Shown: piece by piece, positions 20,817 to 31,910 of the stretch | Numbering within the stretch: position 1 is the stretch's first letter | Layout: each line of letters begins with the position of its first letter | Assembly: GCA_030734395.1 (NCBI GenBank) | Contig: JAUZTG010000003.1 | Location: 62,001-126,000, forward strand | Source: Sarocladium kiliense | Lineage: Eukaryota; Ascomycota; Sordariomycetes; Hypocreales; Sarocladiaceae | Direction: 5' to 3' | Length of the DNA stretch: 64,000 nucleotides | The notes under the pieces: model-generated | The model's database searches: none | The model's input: only the letters and a program-made list of their open reading frames with translations | Told to the model about the DNA's origin: nothing | Made by a program: the position numbers and the translations under genes

Positions 20817-21509
20817 CTAGTGCCCCAAGCTTGTGGGGGAAGCATCGTCTGGGGGACACGCCAACAGTTGGAGTAAAAGACTTGTGAGCCAAGAGGCGCG
20901 AGCTGAGGCTGGATCGGCATTAGCTTGAGTAGACTTGAGTGGTGTGGTCGTGGGCAATTGGGTACGGTAGGGATCGCGGAAATCATTTACCGCGGCAAAG
21001 ACGTCCCGCACCGTCCGTCCAAGTGAGTCTCTGTCACACTTGATGACTCGCCGCGCTTTGTCAAGGGGACCCTGATCGCACGCAACCGCAATCCATCGCC
21101 GAGTCATTAGCGTCCTGCACTTCCCCAGACTCGAGGCTTGCGGGGCGTTTTGGTCGTTGGAGCACGATGGACCCCCCTCGATAGTTTGGCCGGTCTCGCA
21201 GGTATTCTCCAGGCCCAGAGATTGTTTGTTTTTGCCTTCGATGGAATTAGGGATGCCACTCGAGGCATGATGACCATTCTGAAGTGTAGATGACCGAAGA
21301 GGTGTGGCCTGGCGAGTAAGAGAGGCGCGATGAGTCTGTGTGTGGCGTGCGCTGTAGATTTGTTAGTGACTTGCGTATTGACAGCGAATGCAGACTTACG
21401 CCACCCAGGAAGACAACTTGACTTTTTCGCCATTTAAGTGAGGTCTTTCAAATGGGTTTGGACGTTGCTCGAAGCAGGTGACGATGATGGCTCGAATGGC
21501 TGCTTTCAT
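20817..21509 (-). CDS. hypothetical spliced protein
   Basis: Found by reading the minus strand for splice signals. Exons 21509-21400 and 21351-20817 join in phase 2 across a compact 48-nt intron with perfect signals (GTAAGT, CACTAAC, CTACAG). The result is a 214-aa protein beginning MKAAIRAIIVTCFEQRPNPF. No domain is recognisable; the middle is Ser/Gln/Gly-rich. A shorter open frame (ATG 21433) runs unspliced through the same intron and is less likely. It is divergent from the agmatinase-like gene, with only 165 bp between starts, so the two could share a promoter. Moderate to low confidence that it is translated. Confidence 0.45.
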
Positions 21510-21557
21510 TGGTGCTGCCTGGGGAAGCGAAGGTCAGGGTTGAGAATGAGGTAAGCC

Positions 21558-21570
21558 AGGGTTAGGGTTA
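21558..21570 (+). promoter_or_regulatory. telobox-like element
   Basis: AGGGTTAGGGTTA lies in the 165-bp divergent promoter between the hypothetical gene (start 21509) and the agmatinase-like gene (start 21675). TTAGGG repeats of this kind are binding sites for Tbf1/telobox Myb proteins in fungi. Confidence 0.45.
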
Positions 21571-21674
21571 TCCTAGTCCAGGGTTGCCGCACCTATGCCC
21601 TCAATCGTCATTGGCATCACCTGCAGCAGTGTGCTGTGCTCGTGCCAATGCTATTGTAGAAAGTATCGATTCTC

Positions 21675-23272
21675 ATGATGAAGCATATTACCCTACTCCC
21701 AGCCATCTTTGGCATCTCCTGCGCCTCTCAGTACCCGCTTGGTCAGATCCCTCAACAGCCATTCTGGATCGACGACGGCAACGACCCCGTCTTCATCGCC
21801 GAGACGCCCATCTCGGGCCTCAACACCTTTGCAAGCATAGAGCACGCAGAATGCCTTGGTGCTATCTCTGACGGCAATGATGAGCCAAGATACGACATTG
21901 CCATCCTGGGCGCTCCGCATGATATTGTATGTGCCCATCTACTCGCGCCCTGCACTCGTGTCTGAGGTACACAACTGACAGCGTTCCCCGGCCATCTCAA
22001 GACCGTCACCGGCCGTCCAGGAGCCCGTTACGGCCCCTCTGGTATCCGCACCGGAAGTAACCGCAAGACTCGAGGCTACAGCTTCTACACCGGTCTGTTC
22101 ACCCCTCATTCCCCTTCCCACTCACTTTGACTCATATTGGCAAAAACCACAGGTCGAGATCCGTTCGAATCCTGGGCTAAGATTGTCGACTGCGGAGATG
22201 CACCCATGACCTGGCTTGACAGTCGTCAGGCTATCAAGTCTCTGGACTGGGCGCATCGGACCGTGTCTGGCCGTCGGGCAGCAAGTACAGACCACAGTGT
22301 TACCCCGAGGATTCTGATGCTGGGAGGGGATCATACCACGACGCTGAGCGCTCTTCGTTCGGTGCATAAGCACTGGGGCCAAGTCTCGGTGATTCACTTT
22401 GATAGTCATATTGGTTTGTCCGAGACTGCGCCTTCGTATCATGAGGCTTGGCTAACATGAGAACTTAAGATACATGGGAACCTAGTGTAATTGGTATGTC
22501 CCTCCCCAAGAACATATCTTCACATGAAACTGACATGGCACAGGCGGCAATGTTACAGAGTACTCGTAAGTGACCGTTCTGGCTTGCCCATGCTCCTGGG
22601 ATTCTCTGACAATATCAGTGCCCTCCATCACGGCACATTCCTTCACTTCGCCCATGAAGAGGTAAGATCTACTCAGATCTCTCATACCGAACAACACCAC
22701 TTACATATCATCACCACAGCACCTTATCCTCAATACCTCCATCCACGCTGGTCTACGAGCCCCTCTCGCCCGTCCCAAGGGTGACATGCGCCACGACGCC
22801 CACTGCGGCTTCGGAGCAATCTCCGCCCGCGAGATCGACAAGTCTGGAATCCAGGGTGTTATCGATGCCATCAAGCGTCGCGTCGGCGACACCAAGGTGT
22901 ACATCACTGTGGATATTGATGTTCTTGATCCTGCGTTTGCACCAGGTACGTTGACATTGACCAGACTCCCATATTCTCCTTCGTCATGTGTCACGTTGGG
23001 TGGACGCAATCCTGACAAACGAAACTGTAGCCACCGGAACCCCTGAGCCAGGTGGTTGGTCCAGCCGAGAACTCCTCACCATCATCGAAGGCCTGGAGGG
23101 CCTTGAAGTTGTAGGTGCAGATGTCGTCGAGGTTGCACCCGCCTATGATGATCACGGCGAGCCTACAGTCCTTGCTGCAGCCGAGGTTGCCCGAACCCTC
23201 ATCGACCTCATGGTGGTCAAGCCGGTCAAGTCACTCGACGACGAGCCTCCATCCAACGAAGCCACAGACTAA
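21675..23272 (+). CDS. agmatinase-family ureohydrolase, secreted
   Basis: Mn2+ ureohydrolase of the arginase/agmatinase superfamily, likely cleaving agmatine or guanidinobutyrate to release urea. Eight exons: 21675-21926, 22002-22092, 22153-22413, 22470-22493, 22544-22565, 22619-22661, 22720-22945 and 23031-23272, giving 386 aa. Metal-binding motifs are GGDHTTT, FDSHIDTW and DIDVLDPAFAPATGTPEPGG, and RPGARYGPSGIR is the family signature. The N-terminus (MMKHITLLPAIFGISCASQ) is a signal peptide, so the enzyme should be secreted or vacuolar. Two micro-exons (24 and 22 nt) encode DTWEPSVI and GGNVTEYS. Exact substrate specificity is not readable. Confidence 0.93.
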
Positions 23273-23397
23273 ATGTGCCCATGATATGAAGCAAGAATCA
23301 AATCCACTCTCATTTTATAAGCCCCCCATGAGGCTATACTCATTAAGAACGCCTTCGCCATGCCCTGTATCAATACAAAAGCCCTTTTTCCAGTCCT

Positions 23398-24999
23398 TTA
23401 ATCCCAAAGCCTGATTTCTCCCTCCAGCCCCGCCGTAACCACCTTGCTCGTCTCTTGCGGATGCCACTGCACACACGTAACCGCCTGCTGCCCTGCCTTC
23501 AGCTTATGATACATCTTACAGGTCTTCCAATCCCAGAAGCAGACATATCCTGCTGAATCACCCGACGCAAGGAACTGTCCATCAGCACTGACATCCAGCT
23601 CAATGGCCAGACCAGCATTGTTATGTCCACGGTAGCTCTTCTTGCGATTCTGACGGAATTTGTCGTTTGCGCCGTAGACTAGAATCTGGTTGTCTGAGCT
23701 TTGGTAGGCGACGTATTTGCCGCTGGGATGGGCGGCCGCGCGGGTCATAGGGTACATGTCCGGTTCGGCGATGTACTTGATCGGGACAGGGATATTGTAA
23801 TCCCAAGCGCGGAGGGACTTGTCGTCTGAAGTGGTCATGAAGCGTCTGTTCTGATCGACAAAGACAATGGTGTTGATGGCCGCCAAATGGTGATCGTACT
23901 CCTGCACCAAGTTCTCCTTCGGTGGTGCACGCGTGTCGAACTGCACAATCTTCTTATCCGACATACCCGCCAAGAACTCATGCGCATGCTCCGGATCCGG
24001 GTTGAACTTGACGACATGCGGTGTCTTGCCCGTCGTGAATTTGCTGATGCACTTGCCCGTCTCCGTATCCCACAACTTCATCATACGATCATACGACGCG
24101 GACAGGAACTGCGTTCCCGAAGCGTTGAAGCAGACGTCCGATAACGCCTTTGAGTGTCCAGAGTAGGTCCGCAAAAGCTCGCGCTGGTGATAGACGTCCC
24201 AGATCTTGACGGTAGAATCTGCACTGGCCGAAAGAAGCAGGTGACCCGACTTGGGGAAGAAGCGCAGCGCCGTAACCGCCTTGCTGTGATCCTTCCAAGA
24301 GTGAATCTGCTTCTTTGGGATGTAGTTTGTGATACTTCCAGGCTCCTTCCGCAGATCCACATCGAGGTCCTGTGGTACGTGCATATATGTCCGTCCCTGG
24401 TAGTCGTACTGTTCGGAGCCATGGAACGTCGTCGTCTCCTCGCCGAGCTCCTCGACCTCTTTCCTCCGCTCAATGGCTTGTGCGGGAGCTTGCAGAACAG
24501 TTCCACTCTCAACAACATCTTCATCCTCCTCCTCCTCAACGATCTCGTACTCCTCATCGCTGCCCAGCTCTGCCTCGTTGTCCACGACCTCAAAGTCAGG
24601 CCGCTTGTACTTCGCCCAGGGGCCAAGATACGCACCATCACCCTCCGCAATCGTCGCATCACCCTTCCCTTCTCTAGCTGCTCGTATTCTCGCTGCTTCG
24701 GCCTTAAGTTGCGTACCAGTCTGATACTCCCGCTCCGGCCCGCCTTCCCTCTCGATCGCCCGGTGTTTGCTTCGGAAAGTATGCTCGCTGATGAACGTCT
24801 CAGACGCATTGCCCGTCAGTACGTTCTTGCGCTTCAACCCGCTGTTCTCGTCCTTGAATGGGTTCGCTGGTCCTGCTTTGGGTCGTGAAAGGTCTTCGGC
24901 AGAGTACTTGACGACGGCGTGGTCAGGCTCAGCCTGCTGGCGAACGATGAGCGCGTCCTGCGGCGCCATGTTCGGCGGGTAGTCGCCAAAGTCAGCCAT
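23398..24999 (-). CDS. PRP17: pre-mRNA-splicing factor Prp17/Cdc40
   Basis: Intronless, 533 aa. The N-terminal half carries the Prp17 signature (DLSRPKAGPANPFKD, then an AYLGPWAKYKR segment) and an acidic stretch. The C-terminal 300 residues form WD40 repeats ending in GEIRLWD: motifs KIWDVYHQREL, KLWDTETGK, LRAWDYN and CFWDWKTCK. Prp17 acts in the second catalytic step of splicing and in cell-cycle progression, in the nucleus. The start is the ATG at 24999, giving the expected length. Convergent with the agmatinase-like gene, 125 bp apart. Confidence 0.95.
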   Translation of the reverse strand: MADFGDYPPNMAPQDALIVRQQAEPDHAVVKYSAEDLSRPKAGPANPFKDENSGLKRKNVLTGNASETFISEHTFRSKHRAIEREGGPEREYQTGTQLKAEAARIRAAREGKGDATIAEGDGAYLGPWAKYKRPDFEVVDNEAELGSDEEYEIVEEEEDEDVVESGTVLQAPAQAIERRKEVEELGEETTTFHGSEQYDYQGRTYMHVPQDLDVDLRKEPGSITNYIPKKQIHSWKDHSKAVTALRFFPKSGHLLLSASADSTVKIWDVYHQRELLRTYSGHSKALSDVCFNASGTQFLSASYDRMMKLWDTETGKCISKFTTGKTPHVVKFNPDPEHAHEFLAGMSDKKIVQFDTRAPPKENLVQEYDHHLAAINTIVFVDQNRRFMTTSDDKSLRAWDYNIPVPIKYIAEPDMYPMTRAAAHPSGKYVAYQSSDNQILVYGANDKFRQNRKKSYRGHNNAGLAIELDVSADGQFLASGDSAGYVCFWDWKTCKMYHKLKAGQQAVTCVQWHPQETSKVVTAGLEGEIRLWD

Positions 25000-25689
25000 T
25001 TTGTCGTCTGCCCTCGCTTAATCTACGATATCGAAGGCGATGGCCGAGAATCGCTGCGATGGTGTAGTGTTGCCTGGGTTTTGCGCTCGCGTCGTCGCTT
25101 GTCGTCGCGCAACCTAGAAATCTTGCGTCACGTGACACTGCTTGGAAATGACGAAATGCTTCAATTCGAGTCGCAAAGCTTCACATGTGAAGTGCTTGGA
25201 ATCATGCCACCACGACAGACGGGAACAGGTATTTTCAGTGCACTCTTCCTCAAATCTCAATTTATCAAGTCTGAACAATGATGCTGTCTGGCCAAATGAC
25301 TGCCGGAGCAACTACATGGGGGGGATCCTTCGCGGTCCAGTCGCTCTATGTGAAGACCCAACGCCGGGCAAGGTACCATACATACAACAAGCCTTGAGAT
25401 GGCGCCGGGGTGACCCTTTCATCTCTTCCAAGCCTAAAGGGTACTCAAACCATATCGCCGCCTGCTACTCGCCCAGAAAAACAAGAACCAATATAAAAAT
25501 TAACCATTCCTCCCCGAGAACTGCCTTCTCGTCGTTGCCGTCTTAATTTCGTGGATCACGATTTTGTCGTCGTGGTGTGTTTGGCGGCGCATCGCTGGCG
25601 CTCTGAACGGGCCTTGCCGAGGGCGCGGCTCATCGCTCTGAGCAGTCTCTGCGCCGTGGACGTTGGTTGCGCGGGTCGGGCGCGAACGC
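25000..25689. other. intergenic, PRP17 promoter and ERV14 3' region
   Basis: About 690 bp with no supported gene. Confidence 0.4.
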
Positions 25690-26370
25690 TTAGGAAGAGT
25701 CTTCCCGGATGAGAGCGACGATCATGCTGTAGAGGTAGAAGAAGAACATGATCAGATGGAAACCAAGCTTGAAGAAGGACTCCTGTGTAGATTGTTAGAG
25801 AAGCTGCGCTCGAATGACGGGCATGTGGCAGCTCCTTACCTTCTTGTGGATGTTGAGCTTGCGGAAGATCTCGGTCGCGTCGAGAAGGTGAGTGTTGTCG
25901 ATGATCCTAGGACTCGAGGTCAACTATGTCCAACTCGCACAGGGGTCATGAGACGAGGGTAATCATAACGTACTTCTTAGCGTTCCAAGCGATCAAAGGC
26001 AGGTTCAGGATGAGAGGCAGCCAGTAGCCGTTGATCAGGAACAGGAAGGTCAGGAAAGCATGGACGGCGGCTTCGGGGATGATGTAGGTGTTGAGGCGGT
26101 TGCACAGGTCGATAGGGTTGATGTAGTCACTGGAAGGCAATGGGTCAGTCTCGAGTCTTTTGAGGATATTCGGCAGCTTCGAGTCAAGCACAAGTCGGCG
26201 ACAGGCTTGCGAACAACCAGCAGCCACCGCGCCAACAGTGATGCAAGTCTGGAGGTTGTGACGTACCACTCAAGATCGCTATACATAATGGTGAAGAAGA
26301 CCTGCAGGAACAGGTTGACGGCATTGATCAACACCGCCAGAAGGAAGAGCCATGCTTCTCCAGACATCAT
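25690..26370 (-). CDS. ERV14: ER cargo receptor Erv14/cornichon
   Basis: Exons 26370-26267, 26129-25974, 25906-25840 and 25782-25690 give 139 aa (138 if the second of two adjacent ATGs is used), the standard size. Three membrane segments: AWLFLLAVLINAVNLFLQVF, AVHAFLTFLFLINGYWLPLI and FHLIMFFFYLYSMIVALI. Conserved motifs ECDYINPIDLCNRLN and WNAKKIIDNTHLLDATEIFR span the splice joins exactly, confirming the introns. Cornichon proteins package transmembrane cargo into COPII vesicles at ER exit sites. The acidic tail (REDSS) is typical. Confidence 0.97.
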
Positions 26371-27428
26371 GACGAAAGTAAAAGGACGAGTCGAAGGGTA
26401 TCTGTTGTGGTGAGGATCAAGGTGAGGAGGTAGCTCCGCGCGATCACAAGCTTGTGTGGCTGGCTATGGCGTCAGGGCGTGCGGTCCGTGTTTTTCGGTA
26501 TCGTGTGGCGGCGCAAAGCACGACAGTGGGATGAGAGTAAGGAGGTGAGAGATGGACGAAAGGAGGAGAGGACAAGGCGACTGCGGAGGTTGCGGATCGG
26601 ATGAGCAGACGGAGAAGAGGAGAGCGACTCTGGGGGAACAGAGCCTGAGGGTTTTTGTGCGTGGGGTTGGTGGTTGTGGATGGGGATGGTGAGGAGGAGA
26701 GGGAGAGATAGTCGTAGCTTGGTGTGGCAGGCCGATGGTGGAAGAGTGCGCCGCACCGTGGCAGTGAGTGTAGTGCTGGGCTAGAGGCGACGGTGGTGGT
26801 TGTGGTGGAGGTCCCATAGCAGCATCGCCCCCCGGCAGCCAGAGGAGGCTGGATCGCCCCGTCCGGCCAGGCTACGAGTAGTACTGTCACCTACGCTTGC
26901 TGCTAGCGAACTCGGCCTAACCGCCGTCGCCGTTGCTCGGTGTGGCAACGGTCACGTTTTGGCGTCTAGAACCAACCGAACCCTGTCTGTCTGTGCCTCC
27001 TCGTCATGCTGGCTGGGAGCCTAACAATGGCGTCTGACATCTTACCTGTCACCTCCTTGCCGTGGGACTTCCCGACTTTGAATTTGCTTGACGACACCTG
27101 GCAAGCACCGAGTTGTGGCCACGAGCCATGTGACGCTTGCAGCAGCCTTGCAGAAGCGACCCCTCCGAAAGCATCCTCGACTCAGTCATGGGCACCGATA
27201 CGTCTTCCCCCACTGAATCTTATGCAGAACCCATGTCATCAGGGCTCTGAATTAGAGAAGCATTGCATAGAACCCCATCACAAAGATGCCAGTTATAGTC
27301 TTGCACCCCGCGCTATGCTGCCATTCTTTCACCAAACATTCATTTCACCAAACATGGGGATTAGCTTCTCATCATCACCCAACCCTGAACTCCGATCAAA
27401 TGCTCCTTGTTGATCGCTCAAACGACAT
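26371..27428. other. intergenic between ERV14 and MAP1
   Basis: About 1.06 kb: the ERV14 promoter, purine-rich near the gene, and the 3' region of MAP1. An open frame at 27006-27413 on the plus strand has no protein-like features. Confidence 0.4.
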
Positions 27429-28870
27429 CTATGCAGTCTTTGCCTCTCCCTCGCCGGCCCCGTTCGCCTCCTCCGAGCCTGGCATGGCCACAGGGCCACC
27501 AGGCGAGTTCTCATTCCTCGCCGTCAGAATCTCGCATCCTGTCTCTGTTACGAGCAGCGTATGCTCTGTGAACAAATGTTAGCCAACCACATATCAGTAG
27601 ACATGTCATACTCCTGGCGCTGGGACATACCAAATTGTGCCGTCCGCTTGCCATCGATAGTTGTGCTCGTCCAGTTATCCGGCCACGTCACATCTCTATA
27701 CTTGCCGAGCGCAATCATTGGCTCAATCGTGAAAGTCATGCCTGGCTTGCACTCTCCCACGGCCTTGTTCTTGGCGTAATGCGGCACATTGGGCGGGCAA
27801 TGGAACAATGTATTGATACCGTGTCCACAGTACGTCCGGATGACGCTGCAGTTCTTCTTCTTGGCCACCTTCTCAATGATGTTGCCAAACTCACGGATCA
27901 GGACACCTGGCTTGACCGCCTTGATGGCCTCGTCCAGGCACTCACGTGCAGCCTCCACGACACGCACGTTCTCGGGGTCGGCCTTGGCCTTGTCACCAAT
28001 GTAGTAGGTCTCGTTGAGATCAGCATGGTAGCCCTCGTGGTAGATCGAGATGTCGATGTTAAGAATGTCGCCGTCGAGCAAGAGGCGCTGGTCAGGGATG
28101 CCGTGGCAGATGACCTCGTTGGGAGAGGTACAACAAGACTTGGGGAAGTGGTTGTAGTTGAGGGGAGAAGGATATGACTAGATTTCAGTTGTCAGTCCGA
28201 GTTTCTGTCTTGCCGCATACCACAATTTCCAGGAAAGACCATCATGCACATACGTTTCGCTCGATACAGGCTTGGTGCACAATCTCGTCAATCTTGTCGG
28301 TCGAGACGCCGGGCTTCGCGGCAGCAGCAGCGATATCGAGGACCTCTCTGGCCAGCTTGCAGGCCTTGCGCATAGCCTGCTGGCCCTTCTCATCGAGGAT
28401 GTCGATCTTGTTGCGGTTCGTGAGGGAGCGGCTGTACTTGGGGTTGCCGTCTTGCCACCAGGTTGGGTGAGGGATGGACTTGGGGAGGGTTCGGTGCTCG
28501 GACAGCGGGTAGACGGGTCGGAGAGGGCCGGTGAAGGGATAGTTGGGAAACGGGTTGTAGTAGCCGGTTGCTGGGTCTGGTGAGATTGCTTTCGGAGGAA
28601 CAAGGTGGTGAAGGATATTACTTTGCGACTTGTGCATGGACTTGTGGGAGCTCTAGATAGGCAACTGATCAGCATATGTGATGTTGGTAGAGTCTCGGTC
28701 ATGAAACAAATGGGGTTGCTGCTCACCCAGCTCCGCTTGAAGCAGTCTTGCGAGCAGAAGAAGCTGTCCTTGAGGCCAAGCTTCAGGCAGGTCGGACACT
28801 GGAGAGAGCCAGCATCGTTCTCGCAATCGACGCCCAGGCACTTCTTCTTAGCCGGTGGTTCGGAGGTCAT
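27429..28870 (-). CDS. MAP1: methionine aminopeptidase 1
   Basis: Removes N-terminal methionine co-translationally in the cytosol. Exons 28870-28727, 28652-28254, 28177-27631 and 27565-27429 give 408 aa. The N-terminal zinc finger (CLGVDCENDAGSLQCPTC ... FFCSQDCF) is specific to eukaryotic type-1 enzymes and docks on ribosomes. Metal ligands of the pita-bread fold are visible: D in DGDILNID, D in YHADLNET, H in CGHGIN, E in FTIEPM, and E in EHTLLVTETGCE right after the last splice join. The C-terminal extension is Gly/Glu-rich. The frame is open upstream of 28870 but has no ATG, so 28870 is the start. Confidence 0.96.
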
Positions 28871-29733
28871 GATGAATGGCAGGCAACGGGGTGGCACGAG
28901 AGGAGGAAAGGTGCGTCGTCGCGGGCAGTAGGTGGGTGGATGATTCAAGAGGGAGCGAGGTCAAAGTTGCAGGAAGCAAGACGACGCGAAAGGTTGAATT
29001 TGTGGCCCTGAGATCGCGGGGCGACAGCTACTTCGAGGTACGGGCTGTCAAGCTGCCCCGCCACCATGGGTTGGTGCAGTGAATCCTGGGCCGTAGGTAC
29101 ACTCGCGGTACCATGCATCTCATGGTTTGGAACTGATTGATAATGGGAGCTGCTCATATGGGTTGACAGTTGGTGAACAAGGTTTCTTGCATGTGTGGTG
29201 CTGTGCATTGCCGAGTCGTTGCTCACGCGACTAGGCGTCAACCAGATTGAACTGGTGTCGCTATTCTTTTGTCATCAGTTCTCTCCATGCCATACAAAGT
29301 CACAAGCAATCCTTGACTAGGTAGTACCAAGGCTGAAGCGGAAACAGAGAAGAGCGCGCCTCGACCATAGACAGACAGCAACTGTTAATGTATAATTGCA
29401 AGCCAGACCACCGTCCGCCCGTCCGTTCGCTTCAGCCATCTAACTCATAATCTGTCTTGTCTGTCAGTCTGCATCCGAAAACACCTCAATCTCTTCCCTG
29501 TCGCCGGCCATCGGCCCTTTGACTCCCTTATTTCTAATGCGTGTGTGTCTTGCCTTGTCTCTAAACTTTTTCCATTCGCCCGTCGTTCCAAACAGCCTTT
29601 TTTCTCAATTCTCCTGTCTATAGCCTTTTCGCCCGCCACATTACTTGCTAGTCGCCCTTTTGACTCTTAACTCATTTTCTCTCTGTCATAAACACGCAGC
29701 GAATCGTGGTGACACCACGCCATCCCACCCAAC
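28871..29733. other. divergent promoter region, MAP1 and KMO genes
   Basis: About 860 bp between divergent starts. It is pyrimidine-rich before the kynurenine monooxygenase gene. No gene seen. Confidence 0.4.
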
Positions 29734-31457
29734 ATGCCGGCATCACAGAAGATCGCCATTGTCGGCGCAGGCCCCGTCGGGTCTTTGGCTGCTCTTTATG
29801 CTGCCCAGAGAGGGTATGATGTTGAAGTCTACGAGCTGCGACCAGGTGAGTTGAATTCACAGTCAGCCCCGGAGCAAACCTCACTTGAGACGATTTGAGA
29901 GCAGCGAGGCTGTCCACCTACAGCACACAGAGACTAATGCATCCTTGACAGATCTCAGAGACCCTGGCACCGTCCCTCTCAACTTCACAAAGTCCATCAA
30001 CCTTGCTGTCTCTGAGCGCGGCACTACCGCTATGCGCAATGCCGGACGTCCGGACTTACTCCAGCATGTCATGGCTGCCACTATTCCCATGCGCGGCCGC
30101 ATGATTCACGGTGTCGGAACCTCCGGTGAGCTTTATGAGCAGAGTCAAGACTATGACACCCACGGAAGGGTATGTATCTCACTTCTTGATACCTCAAGAC
30201 GCCCAACACTGATCATCGTCAGGCCATCTATGCCATCGACCGAGGCGGTCTTAACAAGCGTCTTCTCGACATTCTCGATACCCTTCCCAACGTCAAACTC
30301 TGCTTCAACCACAAACTGACCGGTGCTGATTTCCGCACCAACCGAGCATGGTTCGAAGTCAAGGACCAACCCGGCAACGCTGCTGGCCGACCCAAGGAGA
30401 TCGAAATCAGCTTCGACCTCATGATTGGGGCTGACGGCGCTCACTCGGCGGTCAGGTATCACATGATGAAGTTCGCACGGATGGACTACCAGCAGGAGTA
30501 CATCGATACGTTGTGGTGCGAGTTCTACCTGGCGCCCAAGGAAGGCAAAGAGCTTGAGGGGAGTGAGCACGGCAAGTTCAGAATATCGCCGAATCATCTG
30601 CATATCTGGCCCGGCAAGGACTTCATGTTCATCGCCATCCCAAGTGATGTGAGTTCGCCCCACGACCAGCACCTCGCAACCAAGCTGATGATTTCCAGGA
30701 TGGATCCTTCACATGCACTCTCTTCCTACCGAGCAAACAGTTCGCAGACCTTGAAGCTAGTCCCTCGACTCTCCCCTCCTTCTTCGACCAGCATTTCCCT
30801 GGCGTCACCAGCATCATACCTCCCGCTGACCTCATCACTTCCTTCACCTCAAACCCTCACCTCCCTCTCATCAGCGTCAAATGCAAACCCTACCACCATG
30901 GCTCCTCAGGTGTCATTATTGGCGACGCCGCTCATGCCATGGTTCCGTTCTATGGTCAAGGCATGAACACCGGCATGGAAGATGTCCGCATTCTCTTCTC
31001 CATTCTCGACAAGCATGCTCACCTTGACGAAAACAACGACCCTACGAAGGACGACAAAGCAGCCTCGTTCGTGCTTCAACGCACCCGTGCGCTTGCAGAG
31101 TACTCCACCGTGCGTGCCCCAGACGCCCACGCCATCAACGACCTCGCCCTGCAGAACTACGTCGAGATGCGTGCCTCAGTTCTTTCAGCCAGGTACAGGC
31201 TACGTAAGTACCTCGAGGAGGCAGCGAGTGTGTGGCTGCCCACATTGGGATGGCAAACACGTTATGCACGTGTAAGCTTTAGCAACGAAGGGTATGCCGA
31301 GATTGTCCGGAAGAGCGAGAGGCAGGGTAAGATCCTGGTGAGGACATTCTTGGGCTTCTTGTTGAGTCCTGTGGTTGTGGGAGGCGTGGCATTTGGGTAT
31401 CGAGTATGGAAGGCCTTGAGAGCATATAGTGCCCTACAGAAGGCTGGATGGAGGTGA
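29734..31457 (+). CDS. BNA4: kynurenine 3-monooxygenase
   Basis: FAD enzyme that hydroxylates L-kynurenine in the de novo NAD pathway, at the mitochondrial outer membrane. Exons 29734-29845, 29952-30169, 30223-30648 and 30699-31457 give 504 aa. The Rossmann GxGxxG motif is IVGAGPVGSLAAL. DLRDPGTVPLNFTKSINLAV, reached across the first intron, is the enzyme-specific motif. GADGAHSAVR and the second FAD motif GDAAHAMVPFYGQGMNTGME follow. The C-terminal hydrophobic helix (LGFLLSPVVVGGVAFGY) plus flanking basic residues matches the known tail anchor of this enzyme. Confidence 0.96.
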
Positions 31458-31910
31458 ATGGTGCCACATGATGGGGTTTGGACAGCACTCAAGCTTGACC
31501 TCGTTGGAAAGAGAGGTCAGTTGTACAACATTAGTTGTTTAGTATGAGTGAGGCAGTGTACATTATATCATTACGGAACAACATCCCCTCAAACAAACTG
31601 ATTCCCCGATCCGCAGAAACGTCTGATCATTACAGCTGCCAGGACGGGTCCCAACAGTTGCCAACAGCACCACGGACCAGTCGCTATTCATGCGTGAGTG
31701 AGCCGTTGCCAGTTGGGTTCCCATTTAAATCCTCTGCATTCTACTCCTTTCCCAACCCTGATCTTCTCCCTTCAACCACAACGCACTCCGCGGCATTCCC
31801 TTCGGTGCATCGTACTCAACCAGGCCACTCTCGAGCCTTGAGTAGGTCGAAACTGTCGCCTTAATCTCTTCATGTAGAAACGAATACCAACAGCGCTGAA
31901 GCACGGTATC
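31458..31910. other. intergenic
   Basis: About 450 bp. A TTTAAAT element around 31723 could serve as a TATA-like box for the next gene. Confidence 0.3.

Noticed and set aside
27006..27413. 135-codon frame between ERV14 and MAP1
   Set aside because: No motif; it is antisense to the MAP1 3' flank and its composition is not protein-like.
29734..31457. A metabolic gene cluster linking the P450, monooxygenase, aminotransferase and transporter
   Set aside because: The genes are tens of kilobases apart, interleaved with housekeeping genes, and the FAD enzyme is a standard NAD-pathway protein.
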